A DNA stretch of 64,000 bases from Tupaia tana (Eukaryota; Chordata; Mammalia; Scandentia; Tupaiidae), in the NCBI GenBank assembly GCA_026018925.1, contig JAKSZU010000016.1:29106877-29170876 (forward strand), read 5' to 3'. Both the position numbers and the translations under genes were made by a program. Positions 1 through 12,019 of this stretch are shown here, piece after piece. How positions within the stretch are numbered: position 1 is the stretch's first letter; the number at the start of each line of letters is the position of its first letter. The notes under the pieces are model-generated. The model saw only the letters and a list, made by a program, of their open reading frames with translations, had not been told where the DNA came from and did not search any database.

Positions 1-2854
1 ATGAGGTTACACAGCATTTTTTTCAAAAAATAAGATTTCATTTAAATTTATTGGTAACCTCTCCTCCGTATCTTATTCTAATATCACAAAAGCTGCATTT
101 ATAAATATTTCTACCTGTAATTTCTCATTACTAAGACATTATTGTTTAGTTTTGTTTAAAAATTCAAAGGCATTTAGAAACCTGAAATGAATATATAAGA
201 TCATTAAAAAGGGGGAAACAGTCTTCCCCACCCCCAATCCAAAACCAACTGCCCTAGTTTTAAATATGATTTTTTTAAGAAATCGGTTTCTATTTCTATT
301 ATGCTTTGTTGTAAATAATATTCTACAATCAACACAAGACAACAACACTTTCATATAGTCGGTATTACTTAAAATGTCCATTTCCATTTACAGTTTAGAT
401 ACTGTATGTTTAAAACCCTCAAACTTCGAAGCATATGTTACAGCAATTCTACACCACTACAGGGCCTTAAATGATCTGGGCTCTTTAAACACTGCACGGC
501 TCGTGGGGCCATCAAGCATAATAATTCATCTCAAAAGCTATTTGTTCATCTGCCTTGAGGACTCAAACATATTACATCTTGCAAACTTATCTAATATATT
601 CTTGTGGGAAAATGCCATTGAAAATATGTTCTGCTGCTTTAGAAAATCAACACCAGAAAAACCCCTATGCTTTATTTAAGTTCTTTTAAGGAATAGGCCA
701 ATATCTAGCAGGCTGCAATTTAGCTCAAATGGTAATATACCATACATGACAACCATTCCTCAAAACAGTAAATGCACACAGCTATCTTTTCCACTGTATG
801 AACATGACAATAGAATATACTGCCTGGGGGGGATCTTAAGAATTTTCCACTTGCCCTATTCCCTTCCACACACTATTCCCCCCCCCCCCCAATATAGTCT
901 CTAACATGAGTTCATTACAAATTATTTTGGAAAACATATGTAGTGTTCTCAGGGCTATAGAAACACACAACAGCTATCTTAGAAACAAAACTATCATTTA
1001 CAAATCCCCTCTTTTCTTTAGTTCAATTAAGCAATCGTTGACAAATGCTGAAAATAGTTTGGTTTGATTCTAACGGCTGTCATGTGGAAATAACTAATGT
1101 TGGCAAGAGAAGTAGGGTAGAAGTCAATATTAGGAATAGTATAGGCGACTCCATGGCTAAGGTAAAAAAAAAAAAATTAAAAAAAAAAAAGCTGTTCAGA
1201 GCAAGTAGTTTGAACAAGCCATATTCCCCCCTCAAATGAAAAGGACAAATCAAATTTTCATAACTCATAATTTAATTGACAAGAGACTGCATCTTTCAGA
1301 GGCCATTAACACTTTAAATTCATAGAACATTCATTAGCTAGATACATCACGGTCACTTAAGTAGCAGGAGATCATAAATTCAAAATCACAATCAAGCTCA
1401 TTCCTTGTCTCAGCCCAGACACTCAAGCCTATAGAGTACATAAAATTTCCAAACTAGCTCATGCCCAAACATGTATTATGCATCTATTCAGATAGGGATT
1501 TTAAGGAAATATCACAAGGATGTGACTAATCAAGATTAATTTCTCAGAGAAAATTGCCAAAAGGAAATTCAATATCTTAATTTATGCTATCTGATTATCC
1601 CAGTTGAGACAATGAACCTGATCCTGTACATGCAAATTGACATTCTTAATATCGATGGGAAGGGCAATTCCCATTTAACAGACTCTATCATCCCCTCCTC
1701 CCCCACTTTTTTTTTTCCTCCCCCTGGTCCTAGAGGCTAAAATAATTGACCACTGTGGTGTGGAGTTCCTCAAGAATCTCTCAACTCACAGCACTTAACA
1801 TACTAGGAAAAGAATCTAGCATCACAGAGAAAAGTTAGCTGCCAGGGAAATGGATCATAAAGCACTGAATGGCTTGAAAGAGTACCATGAGGTGTCAGAA
1901 AGAATACGGATGTTAAGTCTTACAGTGGGCAGAAAACATTTTATATGCACGCTCACTGGCAATAGCAGGCCTGTTTTTCCCTAGATTAATTGTAGTCTAG
2001 CTCCACCACGGAATTTCTCTTCCGATAAGAGAGCATTTTATATATTCCGTGTCTAAGAAGGACGCGGACCTTTTCTTCCCACTTCTAGCTACCCTTTTTT
2101 TTGTCTTCAGGTTTTTTCCTTATATGCCTGAAATACGAGTAGGTTCTACGAACTTAACAGTCCCTGAGCTAATAAGAGAAACTTTCCTATCAAGACTAAC
2201 AAGCCAGATAAAAATTAGATATACTTTCCTTTTCTCAAGAATCCCAGCTCTCTACTTCTTCCAATAATCGCTTTACCCTAGTTTGACGACATGTAAAACA
2301 GTCAGAATCACATTAATTATTAAATTACAGACTGCATATCAGACAAACCATCATGATTACGTAAAAATTACCTCTAATTTCTGCAAGAGAGTACACCTGG
2401 CTAGTTCAATGCTTTATAATTAGCCTCTTTTTTTTTCCCTTTTCCCTTCCTCTTCTCTCCTTCCCCTCTCCCACCTTAGGAAAAGAATCTCGGCAAAGGG
2501 AAAGTCGAGTAATTTGGGAAGAAGGGATCTTCCAACCGGCCACGAGAGCGCCATCAGCCCCGCATTTCAAATGACAGGAGCGTGCACACCCGCACGCGCG
2601 CACCCCGCCCGGACCGCGCCCGGCTCGCGGCTCCAGGTCGTCGCCGGACCTCGGGACCCGCCCGGGGTCTGCTCACCGCGCCCGGTCCCCGCTGTCCCTC
2701 CCGCATCCAGTGCCGGCCTCCGAGAGCAGAGGGCGGCGGCGGGCTCCGGCGCTGCCCACTCGCGCCCGGGAGCCGCGGGCGCCGCCCGGCTGTGAGCGGA
2801 GGACGCCCGCTCGGCCCTCCGGGCGCGACGCGAAGGGCCGCCGGCTCCACTCAC
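1..2854 (-). other. CELF2: CELF2 intron downstream of the MTSAF exon
   Basis: AT-rich sequence following the donor at 2854-2853. I looked for the common exon encoding the NGTANKMNG/RRM1 start and did not find it. There is a run of 13 C at 878-890 and short A/T tracts (1164-1190, 1707-1720). No lineage-specific retroposon is seen, and no other gene. Confidence 0.8.
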
Positions 2855-3300
2855 ATTCTGTCAGGGACGAGCAGGCGGCCCTCGACCATCATGTCCGGGA
2901 GGAAATCCAGCTTGAAGGCAGAAGTCATGTTCTCGGCGCACGCGGCGGCGGCGGCGCTCGGGCGGGGGGCGGCTCTGCGCGCGTCCGAGCGGCCGCGGGC
3001 GGCGCGAGACGGGCAGGGACAGGTGCGCGCGGCCTCCCCCGGCGGCCGCCGAGCCGGCACTTGTCACATTCTCTCCCTCGCGCTCTCCGCCAATCCCCTC
3101 CGAAAGCCAGTGCCGAGGCGGCCGGCTGCCGAGCGCCAGGTGCGGCGGGCGGGGGCGGAGCTCCCTGGGCGCCCGCCACGCCGCCGCTTAACCCCTGCGG
3201 GCCCGCCCGGCCCCCGGCCCCCGGCCCGCCCGGAAGGGACCAGCGCCCGCGGCCGGCTGCGGGCTGAGCTCGGCGTCCTTACCCATAGCGGACTTGCCTA
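2540..3300 (-). promoter_or_regulatory. CELF2: CpG-island promoter of the downstream CELF2 start
   Basis: About 760 bp are very GC-rich with dense CpG dinucleotides, in contrast to AT-rich flanks on both sides. The island covers the MTSAF exon and extends about 370 bp upstream of its AUG in the minus direction, which is the usual arrangement for a TATA-less CpG-island promoter. GC boxes of GGGCGG or CCGCCC type occur repeatedly, for example near 2965 and 3150. Many long open frames on both strands here are a by-product of low stop-codon density. The exact transcription start is not visible. Confidence 0.85.
2855..2928 (-). CDS. CELF2: CELF2 alternative first coding exon (downstream, CpG-island start)
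   Basis: The minus strand gives 74 nt, 24 codons plus two bases, reading MTSAFKLDFL then PDMMVEGRLLVPDR and AT. This matches the alternative CELF2 N-terminus; the paralogue CELF1 has a similar FKLDFLPEMM start, so the family is clear. The next bases are a consensus donor (AAT|GTGAGT, GT at 2854-2853). The exon ends in phase 2, exactly like the exon at 15923-16029, so both can join the same acceptor and stay in frame; joining here turns the split codon AT+T into isoleucine. The AUG has A at -3 and is the first in-frame AUG, with a TGA at 3066-3064 upstream. Transcription would begin within the surrounding CpG island. The 5' UTR start cannot be fixed from sequence. Confidence 0.93.
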
Positions 3301-5607
3301 GGGTCCTCAAGCAACCCGAATGCAAACTAGTTCACCGCCCCGGTCTGCTCAGTTCCCCGTTCCCACGGCACCTGGCACGAGGCCGCTATGGCCACATGCA
3401 GCAGGTTTAGTGCCACTGGAGTGCCAAAGCCCGATTCGCTTCCGACCAGAACCGCGCTCCCAAACCCGTGCCACCGCAGACGGAATCACCTCGAGGGTTT
3501 GTTTCAGTGGCTCTCGGTGTGCTGTGCCTGTCGGCGTGTGAAAGGTCACCGAAAGAGTATTCGTGGTTGAGGCAAAGTAAGCAGGTAAACGGCCCAAGTG
3601 ACATGTAGGGGGGGGGGCCGATCGCAGGGCTCGAAGGAGAAAGACGTATCCGTTTCTGCACAACTGCACTGCCTTTTGTATCATCTTGGAAACACTAAAG
3701 TACCAAGGGCCCGAAAATCACAGTGCTATTAATCACGTTTTCTTTTAAAATGATAAGTCACGATGTATCGGTCATTTCCAAGTATTTCACACAAGGATCA
3801 AAAACAGTGACTTCATGAATGTTAGGTATATCATGTGGCCCTGAAGCTTACATGCCCCTTTAAGATGTGACTGGTTTACCAATAGAAATTGAGGAAAATA
3901 GCAAAACACAAATGAATAAAAGCAGGTGGGTTTCATTTTTGCAACTGACTTGCAAAAGTTCTTGAAAGGTAAGTAGCTCATAGGGTGGACTTTGTTTAGC
4001 GTTCTCCTTCTCTGCTGTGGTAATACGGGTGAAAGTGAACTTTTCACAACGTAGTCACGACTACGTAAAGCTTCTTCATGGCATAGTTCATATTCTAAAT
4101 CCGCCATAAATGGTGTACCAGAAGCATATAGTTTGCCTCTTAATGGTAATCATCACTTTTTTATTTTACTTTATAATGACATCTCAAACTTTGCAGGTAA
4201 TGTATATGTATACGTTCAAGTGTATATGTATAAATATACACATGCCTGTATACACGCACACACATATTATGATTTAGTTGGGAAAATCTGATTTTCACTC
4301 TATTATTAAAATCAGAATATTGTACTAGGAAGCTGAGTTTTCTCCTCACAAATCGAAGCATACCGTGACAGGAGAGGGTTAAACAATCAAGTTAGAAGCA
4401 GTTCACTGAAGAGACGCAATATGGAGAAGACTAATTTTTTTCCTCATCCATTTCCTGTGTGATAAGAACTGCCTAACTTTAGAGGTTATGAATGTATAGA
4501 GATTTACATATCAACTTTAAATCGCATATCAATTTAAACCCACACTTGATGCATTAAGTGATGTAGCGTAGGCTGGGTATATTCAATTAAGGCCACACAT
4601 ACTTAACTGACTTGGTTTTCTCCTTCAGCTGAACAGTATCTGTGGCTTTTTACTTCTGATTTCAAGACAGATGTAGGACTGGACAAACCTTCATTTTAAA
4701 ATATTGCCTTTCTGGGGAGCCAGGTCTAGGTTTATAAGGAATTGAGAAACAGCTGTAGTAAAATGGATTTTTATATCCAAAATTACCCAAACTTTTCCTA
4801 ATAACATTAAGCTACATTTACTCCCCACCCCAACTGCTGCTGGCTGTTTCTGAAATGATAACATTTTGGTTGGTCTTTCAATTTTCTTAATAAAGCAATT
4901 AGCTGGATCAATGAAGACAAACCTCGACAGCTCTTGGTTTTCCATATATGATTTACATAAATCCCTAATGCATATATTGAGCTGACTATATATTTATTTT
5001 AAGAAAGAATGAGCAGCCCAGCCTCTAAAATCGAAACAAAACACAACTACATTAATCAAAAGAATGTTCAGATCCGTTCTGTTATAAAGCTCCATATATA
5101 TCTACAGTCTATAAGGTAGAATATGCTTCATTAACATGTACACTTCTGAAATATTTATTTTCTCTTTAATTGCATGTGAATTAGTTAGAAGAAGCTGTAG
5201 GGAAGACCTCTTACTGACTTAAGCCTTCTCAGCAGTTTGTTAAATTCTAGCTTCAAATCCCTTGAGGCAATAGTGGATTCAAAGCAGCTTTTAATCATAC
5301 TATAAGGAGGGTGAAGTAGTATGTAAGTAGGTCATAGAGAGAGAATTACAAGTGCATAGGTTATTGCCTTATTTAACAACTACAGTGTAACATAGTTTTC
5401 AAAGCACATTTGCTTTTCCCATTTAAAGTTATAAGCAAAACGAGAGTCAAATATAAAAGAAACCTCACTCTATATGGGATACGGGGACATGAACCAAGGA
5501 AAGCTTATGGAGTGTAGCTGAGTTTAAATACTTTGGCTGCCAGATACATAAATAACATAGTGATTGCATAGGCACTTGATGTAGGTGCCAGAGGGAAACA
5601 AAATACA

Positions 5608-5636
5608 CCACACACACACACACACACACACACACC
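5608..5636. repeat. (CA)n microsatellite
   Basis: About 14 uninterrupted CA units between unique flanks. Simple repeat with no gene attached. Confidence 0.95.
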
Positions 5637-7670
5637 ATAGATTATTCACAAGTCTTCCCATTGTAGCTTTCATTTCTAATAGCTAGTCCGTTTCCATGAT
5701 CACAGCACAAACACAATAGCCATCTTTAAAGATATAAATTTCAAAAGCTCTTGAGAAAACAAAACAAAAACACCCCCATCAAATACCACCTGATGAAAAG
5801 CTTACATTTCTCAACTCACTGCTTTGGTAGAAAAAATAATAAAAAACTAAGAACAACTCAATGGGGCCCTCTTTTTAATTTCCATGCAGTAATGAGCCAT
5901 CAGGTATCATGTTTTGGCAGTTAAAATTATTTGGCAGACAGCTCCACTGGGCCACTGTTGAACACTCGGTTTCAGTGAAGCTGTTTTATAGCCAAGGATC
6001 TTATCAACAGCAGTGAAAGGGGACTCAGCCATCAGTGGGCTCCTCTCGTGGACAGGAACTGGTTGGTGACACTGTCATGAGCTGACATCACTGGGGAAGA
6101 GGCTGTGCTGAGCAGCGAAGTTTTCTTATAGTTGTAGCTCCATTGTGGAAAAACCTTAAGCTCTTGTCTAACCCCATCCCCCTACCTTCCCTAATTGTCT
6201 CCTTTTTTTTAATCAACTTGCTATTCATTTCCCAAACAAAAGGCAATTCAAGAATTGGAAGCACTTCAAGGGAAAGTTTCTGAATGACCTCATTTTATAT
6301 GAGGCCTTCCAAGGCAAGCGAGTGCACTGTGCTGTTTCAGCTCCCCACTTCCCTTCTTGTCCCTCATTTCATACTGAGTTTTGTCCAGTGGCCATTGTTT
6401 GAGCGCTGAATCATCATTAGCATTTTTTTAAAATTCTCAATAAAAACAGAGTGCTAATAAACGCATTTATATAGAGAGTACACATCGCTTGAATTGGAAG
6501 AATCCTTTTCCTGCTACCCACTCAATCAATGAACCAGAATAGCCTATTGACTATAGATCTTTCCACATTTTTGCATAATGTCTTTACTATAATTTAGAGA
6601 CTGGTGCCTGATACATCAAGATGAACATTTATTACCAGTTAATTTCCTTCTATTTTTTATTATTCCTATGCACAACTTCCCACATAGCGATCTCTTTAAA
6701 AGCAGAAAGTATCTGCGACTCAACTGCAGAACATTGAGAGCGGTGCTAACACTGTCAGACAACTCAGAACAGTCACTTTTACTGAAGGATTTCTCTCCCA
6801 TCTCACTTCTGGCTAATCATTACAAGCCAGAATCCAAAACATCTTTCCCCTATCATATTTTTGAAATCAAATTTTATTAACATAGCTGTTTCAGTTAAAA
6901 CAACGAAAAAAATAAAAAAGCCCAATGTGCACAGAGCCATTTGGAGTAACAAAATACAGGCCCTGTAAGGGGATTTCCCATCGTTTCCAGGCAATAAATT
7001 GGAAATCCACATGAATTTTAAGTACCTGAGAGAGTATCTGACTTTTTGGCCATGTGTCTATTCTTGGCTTACTCCAATTTCATTAGCAACTCACAAAAAT
7101 AAACAATTTTAAAAGTTCTTAAACAACAAATTCTTAAATATGTCTTTTCTTAGGTCCATAAAAGTATCACAATAAATACATCACCAATTACAAGTTTAAA
7201 ATAAGTTATTTCCCTCTCCCCCCTCATTTTGAAAGCTTCTGGAATGATCACTTTATCACATTTCTAAAATAATTTATGTGAAATTAAAGGCTAAGAAAGG
7301 TGAAATAGTTACTCAGCTCTTATTTTCCATTTTTAAAGGGAACAGTAAGTAGTCACTCTCCCTTGAGAGCAGCTTCTACTGGATTTGGACAATCTTGTGT
7401 TTCTCTGAATCTGTTTCTAATAGAGCCAAAACACATGATAGTGAATTTATCTTCTTTCTGAAGAGGCCCTCAAACTAAAGATGGTTCTTTGTATACATAC
7501 CTTCGCACATGGAATTGAGATGTCCCTCTAGAGTTTTCAGAAACGTCCATTCCATGGAGATGAAATGTGAGCACTCTGGGTCTCTCAGACCCAGAGCCCA
7601 ACCACCTCCTCATTTCCCTCTCTAACTCTCCCTTTCCCTTTTCTCCTTTCTCCATTATACAGCTACACTG

Positions 7671-7682
7671 CCTTTCTTTCTT

Positions 7683-7731
<49 letters not shown>

Positions 7732-7772
7732 ATGTTTCCTCTTTCTTTCTTTTTTTTCTTTTTCTCTCTCTC
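7671..7772. repeat. (CTTT)n/(CT)n pyrimidine-rich microsatellite
   Basis: Alternating blocks of CTTT and CT units over about 100 bp, with a short interruption at 7731-7740. On the CELF2 transcript strand it is purine-rich (GA/GAAA). Confidence 0.9.
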
Positions 7773-9539
7773 AGATGGCAGTCAGACAATGTCAGAAGTT
7801 CTCCTCTAAAGCTGCATCTGAGAGGTAGGTGACTATCAAAGTGAAAAGAGGAGTCGGATGGGTTGCCTGTCTGCCAGAGAAATCAATTTTAACTTGCCTT
7901 GACCCAGGCTGATTTCTGAACTAGGAACAGCTGTCTTTGCAAAAAGCAGAGAGGATTCTTTTCCAGACATTATGGCCCAGAGTTGGGGAGGGAGGAGGTT
8001 GGAGGGAGAGGTGGTCTGTCTGTACACCATAAAGTGAGTAAATGGGATGTGAAAATTGTAAAGGAGAGGAGAAAGGCTTCCTGTCTAGCACCATGCACAT
8101 GGAAGACACTTGAGGGTGTGCAGGGTGAGAGGAATGTTCTAGTGCCCTCTTGAATATTGCTGAGATTTGTCAGACTATTCCAGGTGTCCTTATCTGGTGC
8201 TAGCCTAGCTGTAGGAACAAAATTTATACTTATCAGAACGAGATTTATTTTTTCCCTCACAATCCAACCTTCAGCACTTCCGCCCCCACAACATGTTTTC
8301 CCCAATTGACCAAAAGTTCTTCTCTCATTGTCAGACATTGTTAAGTGGAAAAAAAAAAAAAAAAAAAAGAAAAGGAGAAATAACTGCTTGACAAAAAACA
8401 ACAGCTGAGTAGCAACAGCTGGGAGGACACAGTTGTGGCCATAACATTAAGATCCCAGAGAAAGCTGCAACAGGTGGGGACGGTGAAAGAAAAAGAAGGT
8501 TGTGAGCTTTAGGGGGAGGGTTGTCTGAGACAGACCTTCAACCAAAGAGGGAATCTGGGTATAACAGCCCCATTTGCCTAAATGTCTCTCCTTTTTCTGA
8601 ACAAATACATCTTGAAGAAGAGTGAGGATTAAGAGAGCAAAAGCTTGGGTTTCTGTAAAATAAAACACATGAATCTACTTTATTTCCTGTGATAACTGAT
8701 CCCACCAAAGGGATCTTGGCTATGAGGATCAGAGGATATCTGATCTGGAACATTCAGATCAGGCTTTTTAGGGCAAATACTACTTTTAAATTGAGTGAAA
8801 AGATTACAAAATTTAAGAACCAAACCTGCTGGATTCTGCATTTCATTCTGCCAAAGAGTTGACTGACACTAGGGACAAGTCATTTAATTTTCTGATTCAT
8901 CAGCTAGACCTTTGTCTTATACATGGCCATTTCTTCCTAGTGGAGATGAATGGCTGAAAAAATCAAAGCCTACCATGATCCTCAGATAAGAAGTACAATG
9001 TGTTAACCTAATTATTACTACAGTGATTATATAACCAAGCTATTAAAGTGACATGTAGGTTGAAAATACATCAAGGTTTTGAGCACAGGAAATTTATTTT
9101 TTTCCCTATAATATGGTTCAAATCTCTAGCCATTTTTAGCCTATGAAAGAGGTTTTTGAAAATCCCAAATGATTTTTTATTTAAATTTGCTTTTGATGCT
9201 AATTCCCATGAAGTCCATTAGGAGAAAATTTCTTTTTATTATTTTTCTTAAAAGAATTACCCAAAATCTTCATGGAGAGGTAGCATAGCAATCTATCCAA
9301 ACTGAGTAGAATGTGTTATGTCTTATCTTTATTGAAGATATGTAACTGTTATCTAATTGTTTAGAGCCTCAGTTTTCATTTAGTGCTAGTAGCTATCTTT
9401 GTCCTACTTCATGGAGGAGTATGGCCAAGGTGGGGGGAGAAGAGATGTGAATGACTTTGGGGTCTAAAGAAGAATGATTAAGCCAAAGGTTTTGTTTTGC
9501 TTTATTTTAATAATAGACATATTCAGGATATTCTAGTAC

Positions 9540-9680
9540 CACCTTCCTTCCTCCGCTCAATTCTCTACCTGCCCATTCTTCAAGGTTCAGCTCACCTCCC
9601 TTTATCTGCGTTTTATCACTTGGCCTCACCTCATCCACTGTTTTCTCTTTGATTCATAAGCGTTAGGAGGTGCTTGACGG
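9540..9680 (+). repeat. L2-like LINE fragment (weak)
   Basis: The segment resembles the L2 3' portion (CCATTCTTCAAGGTTCAGCTCA, as in the L2 motif around CTTCAGGTCTCAGCTTA). It is short and diverged, so the call is tentative. Confidence 0.4.
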
Positions 9681-9701
9681 GCCAGACTATTTTGAGCATA
9701 A

Positions 9702-10035
9702 TACAGTCAGCTCTCTGCGTCTATGGGTTCTGCATCTGGAGAATCAATGGCAGATCAAAAATGTTTGAGAAAACAAAACAAAACAAACACGGATCGTGTC
9801 TGTACATGTGCAGATTTTTTCCCTGTCATTGTTCCCTAAACAATGCAGTGTAACAACTATTTACACTGTATTGGATGTTATAAGTGACTTAGAGATGGTT
9901 TACAGTATATAGGAAGATATACATAGGCTATATGTAGCCTATGTATATCCTATGCCATCTTATATAAAGAATTTGATCATCTTGGATTTTGACCCCCACA
10001 GGGGTCCTGGAGCCATATACTAAGGGTTGATTGTA
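9702..10035 (+). mobile_element. MER2/Tigger-like non-autonomous DNA transposon
   Basis: Begins TACAGTCAGCTCTC and ends GGGTTGATTGTA, imperfect terminal inverted repeats next to TA dinucleotides as expected for TcMar-Tigger elements. Inside are the family's recognisable blocks: CCCTAAACAATGCAGTGTAA, AACTATTTACA, and near the end GGATTTTGACCC followed by GGGGTCCTGGAGCC. About 330 bp and diverged, so an old, immobile copy shared among placental mammals. Confidence 0.8.
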
Positions 10036-10639
10036 TATATACTTGTTGCTGATTATGATTCCAGCACAATATATTTTGACAACTTATACATGTAAAAATT
10101 CACGTTGTAATCTCAGAATCCTTTAAAATTCTCTATTATTCATTCCAACATCTGCTCCCATTATATAGATTAAAGCCCAAGAGAAGCGAAGCATACCATG
10201 CTTTCATTCAAAGATCTCACGAACTATGAGGGGAGCAAACAAAGTTATCGAGGGGGTGGTTAGAATTCAGAAGCAAAAATGATGCTTCTAAAAACTTTTC
10301 TTTTCCTTAATTCCCTCAATTCTTTTTCCTTCATTACCATTCTCCATTTCTTCAGCCCTGTCTGTCCCCAAAACTGGCACTGAAGGATGAGTATGGTTAA
10401 CAGAACTGTGATTCAGGAAGGGTTGATCAGTTAAAACCATCAACAGTGCTCAGCGATTTGACCTCAGATCATCAGTCGTGGTCTGTGGCTGAAATGTACA
10501 GTTTTCTCACTTTCCTCACTAACTAGGAAGCATTTACCAATCGGTCTATAATAGAAGTGTATCACCAAAGAAGGAAATGGCTTTAAAATGTCAAATATTA
10601 GTTATAGTTTCCATTTTGCCGGGGATGCTAAATCCTTAT

Positions 10640-10785
10640 TTATAATCTCTTCCACTATGAGCTGTGTATCTATGGGCCTGTGCTTTATCTCCCTTGTTCT
10701 CAGTTTTCCCATCTTTAAAATGGGAGTAACAACTACCTCTTAGATATGTATAAGGATTAAATTATTCAAGACAAATAACACCACT
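10640..10785 (+). repeat. MIR SINE fragment
   Basis: Contains the MIR core signature CTCAGTTTTCCCATCTTTAA followed by ATGGGAGTAACAACTACCTC and AGGATTAAAT. Ancient tRNA-derived mammalian SINE, truncated at its 5' end. Confidence 0.75.
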
Positions 10786-11980
10786 TCCTGTAGTACCAAA
10801 CTTAGAGTACATTGTTACTAAACTCTAGAATATTCTCTACTTCTGTCATAACACCCCACTCGCTAATCTTTGATGAAACGTGGAACTACCCTTGAGAAAG
10901 AAGACAAGAAGTCAGTCCTAATCCTATTGTTCTTGTAGCATTGATTTTCTCGGATACTTTTAAGGTCAACCGCCAAACCCAGAGGGAATAGGAAGGATAT
11001 GAATTATGGAGAGCAGGCAGGGAACATTCTGGTGCTTGGAATGAAGTCTCCATTCCTTTTCAATCAAGACAGTTTTCAAAGAGAGGGTCAACATGAATCC
11101 TCACTGCCACCAGGAAGTCATGCCACCCACCACCAAGTCAGTAAGTATTTACAGAGGATTCTTAAAGCATCTCTGAATGAGCAGGTAAGTCATCTCATGG
11201 GACCCCAAAGAGAGGGGGGGGTCCCTGGCCAGGATATTAAAAAAGCAAAACATGATAAACATTGCAGCACCTACAGCCCTTATTTGACCATAATGGACAG
11301 CTTCACTGGAGGGATTATAAACAGCTCATGAATTTCTGTATAAAGGCAGAACTGTGCCCATGCTACTCAGTTAACACACCTGCTGGAAGCCAGCACCACT
11401 ATCCTTCAGTTTCAACACAGAGTTCTTACTAATTGCAGTTGTAAGCTTTCTCAAGAAGGGGATGACAAAAGCCATGAACATGGGAGGTGTCTTGGCACTG
11501 TAACTTTAAACCCTAAGCTCTTCTTTATCATGACAAAATTCATTAAACTGAATGATTTTATGTGAATATTCTAGTTTCTTTCTTTCTTTCTTTTTTTTTT
11601 TTTCTCTTTGCAGGCAGGCTGGCAATCCCGCTTCATAAGCCCAAGTGATTCATCATGATCCTAAGCAGCCAATCCTGGTCAGGTCAGCCGGGAAGGGGCT
11701 GAGATAAGCAGGCGTTCAAGCTGCCCTCCTAACATATCACTCAGGGGTGGTGTCACCCTCTCTCCACAGATGCCATTTCCTATTAACTTTGATGGTCTTG
11801 ACATACAAGAAAATGTGCTGGAATCGGTCACACAGTCAGAAGAAAGCTGTTGAGAAGATAAAAACACCTGTACATGATATTCGCTGAAGACATTCTAGGA
11901 AACAGAAGAGTGTGTTTGGGAACAAAGTGTTTCTCATCCCAAATCAGGCTTAGGCAGCAGCATTTCTGAGCTGAGTGGAG

Positions 11981-12019
<39 letters not shown>

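Larger units (their letters stand above)
3301..9500. other. Unique sequence between the two CELF2 starts (part 1), repeat-poor
   Basis: In transcripts from the upstream start this is CELF2 intron; for the downstream start it is upstream flank. It holds microsatellites listed separately, a poly(A) run at 8350-8368, and a G9 run near 3606. No exon, tRNA or lineage-specific SINE is recognised. The absence of young repeats suggests conserved regulatory sequence, which cannot be confirmed without alignment. Confidence 0.6.

Noticed and set aside
2851..3060. A 69-codon frame starting MPARRPP that contains the MTSAF peptide
   Set aside because: The base triplet at 3060 is GTG, not ATG. The first in-frame AUG is at 2928, so the longer form is not a standard start.
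2514..3301. Several long overlapping open frames on both strands, up to 239 codons
   Set aside because: They lie in the CpG island, where stops are rare. They overlap in several frames and encode A/R/P/G-rich low-complexity peptide. Only the CELF2 frame has recognisable protein and a splice donor.
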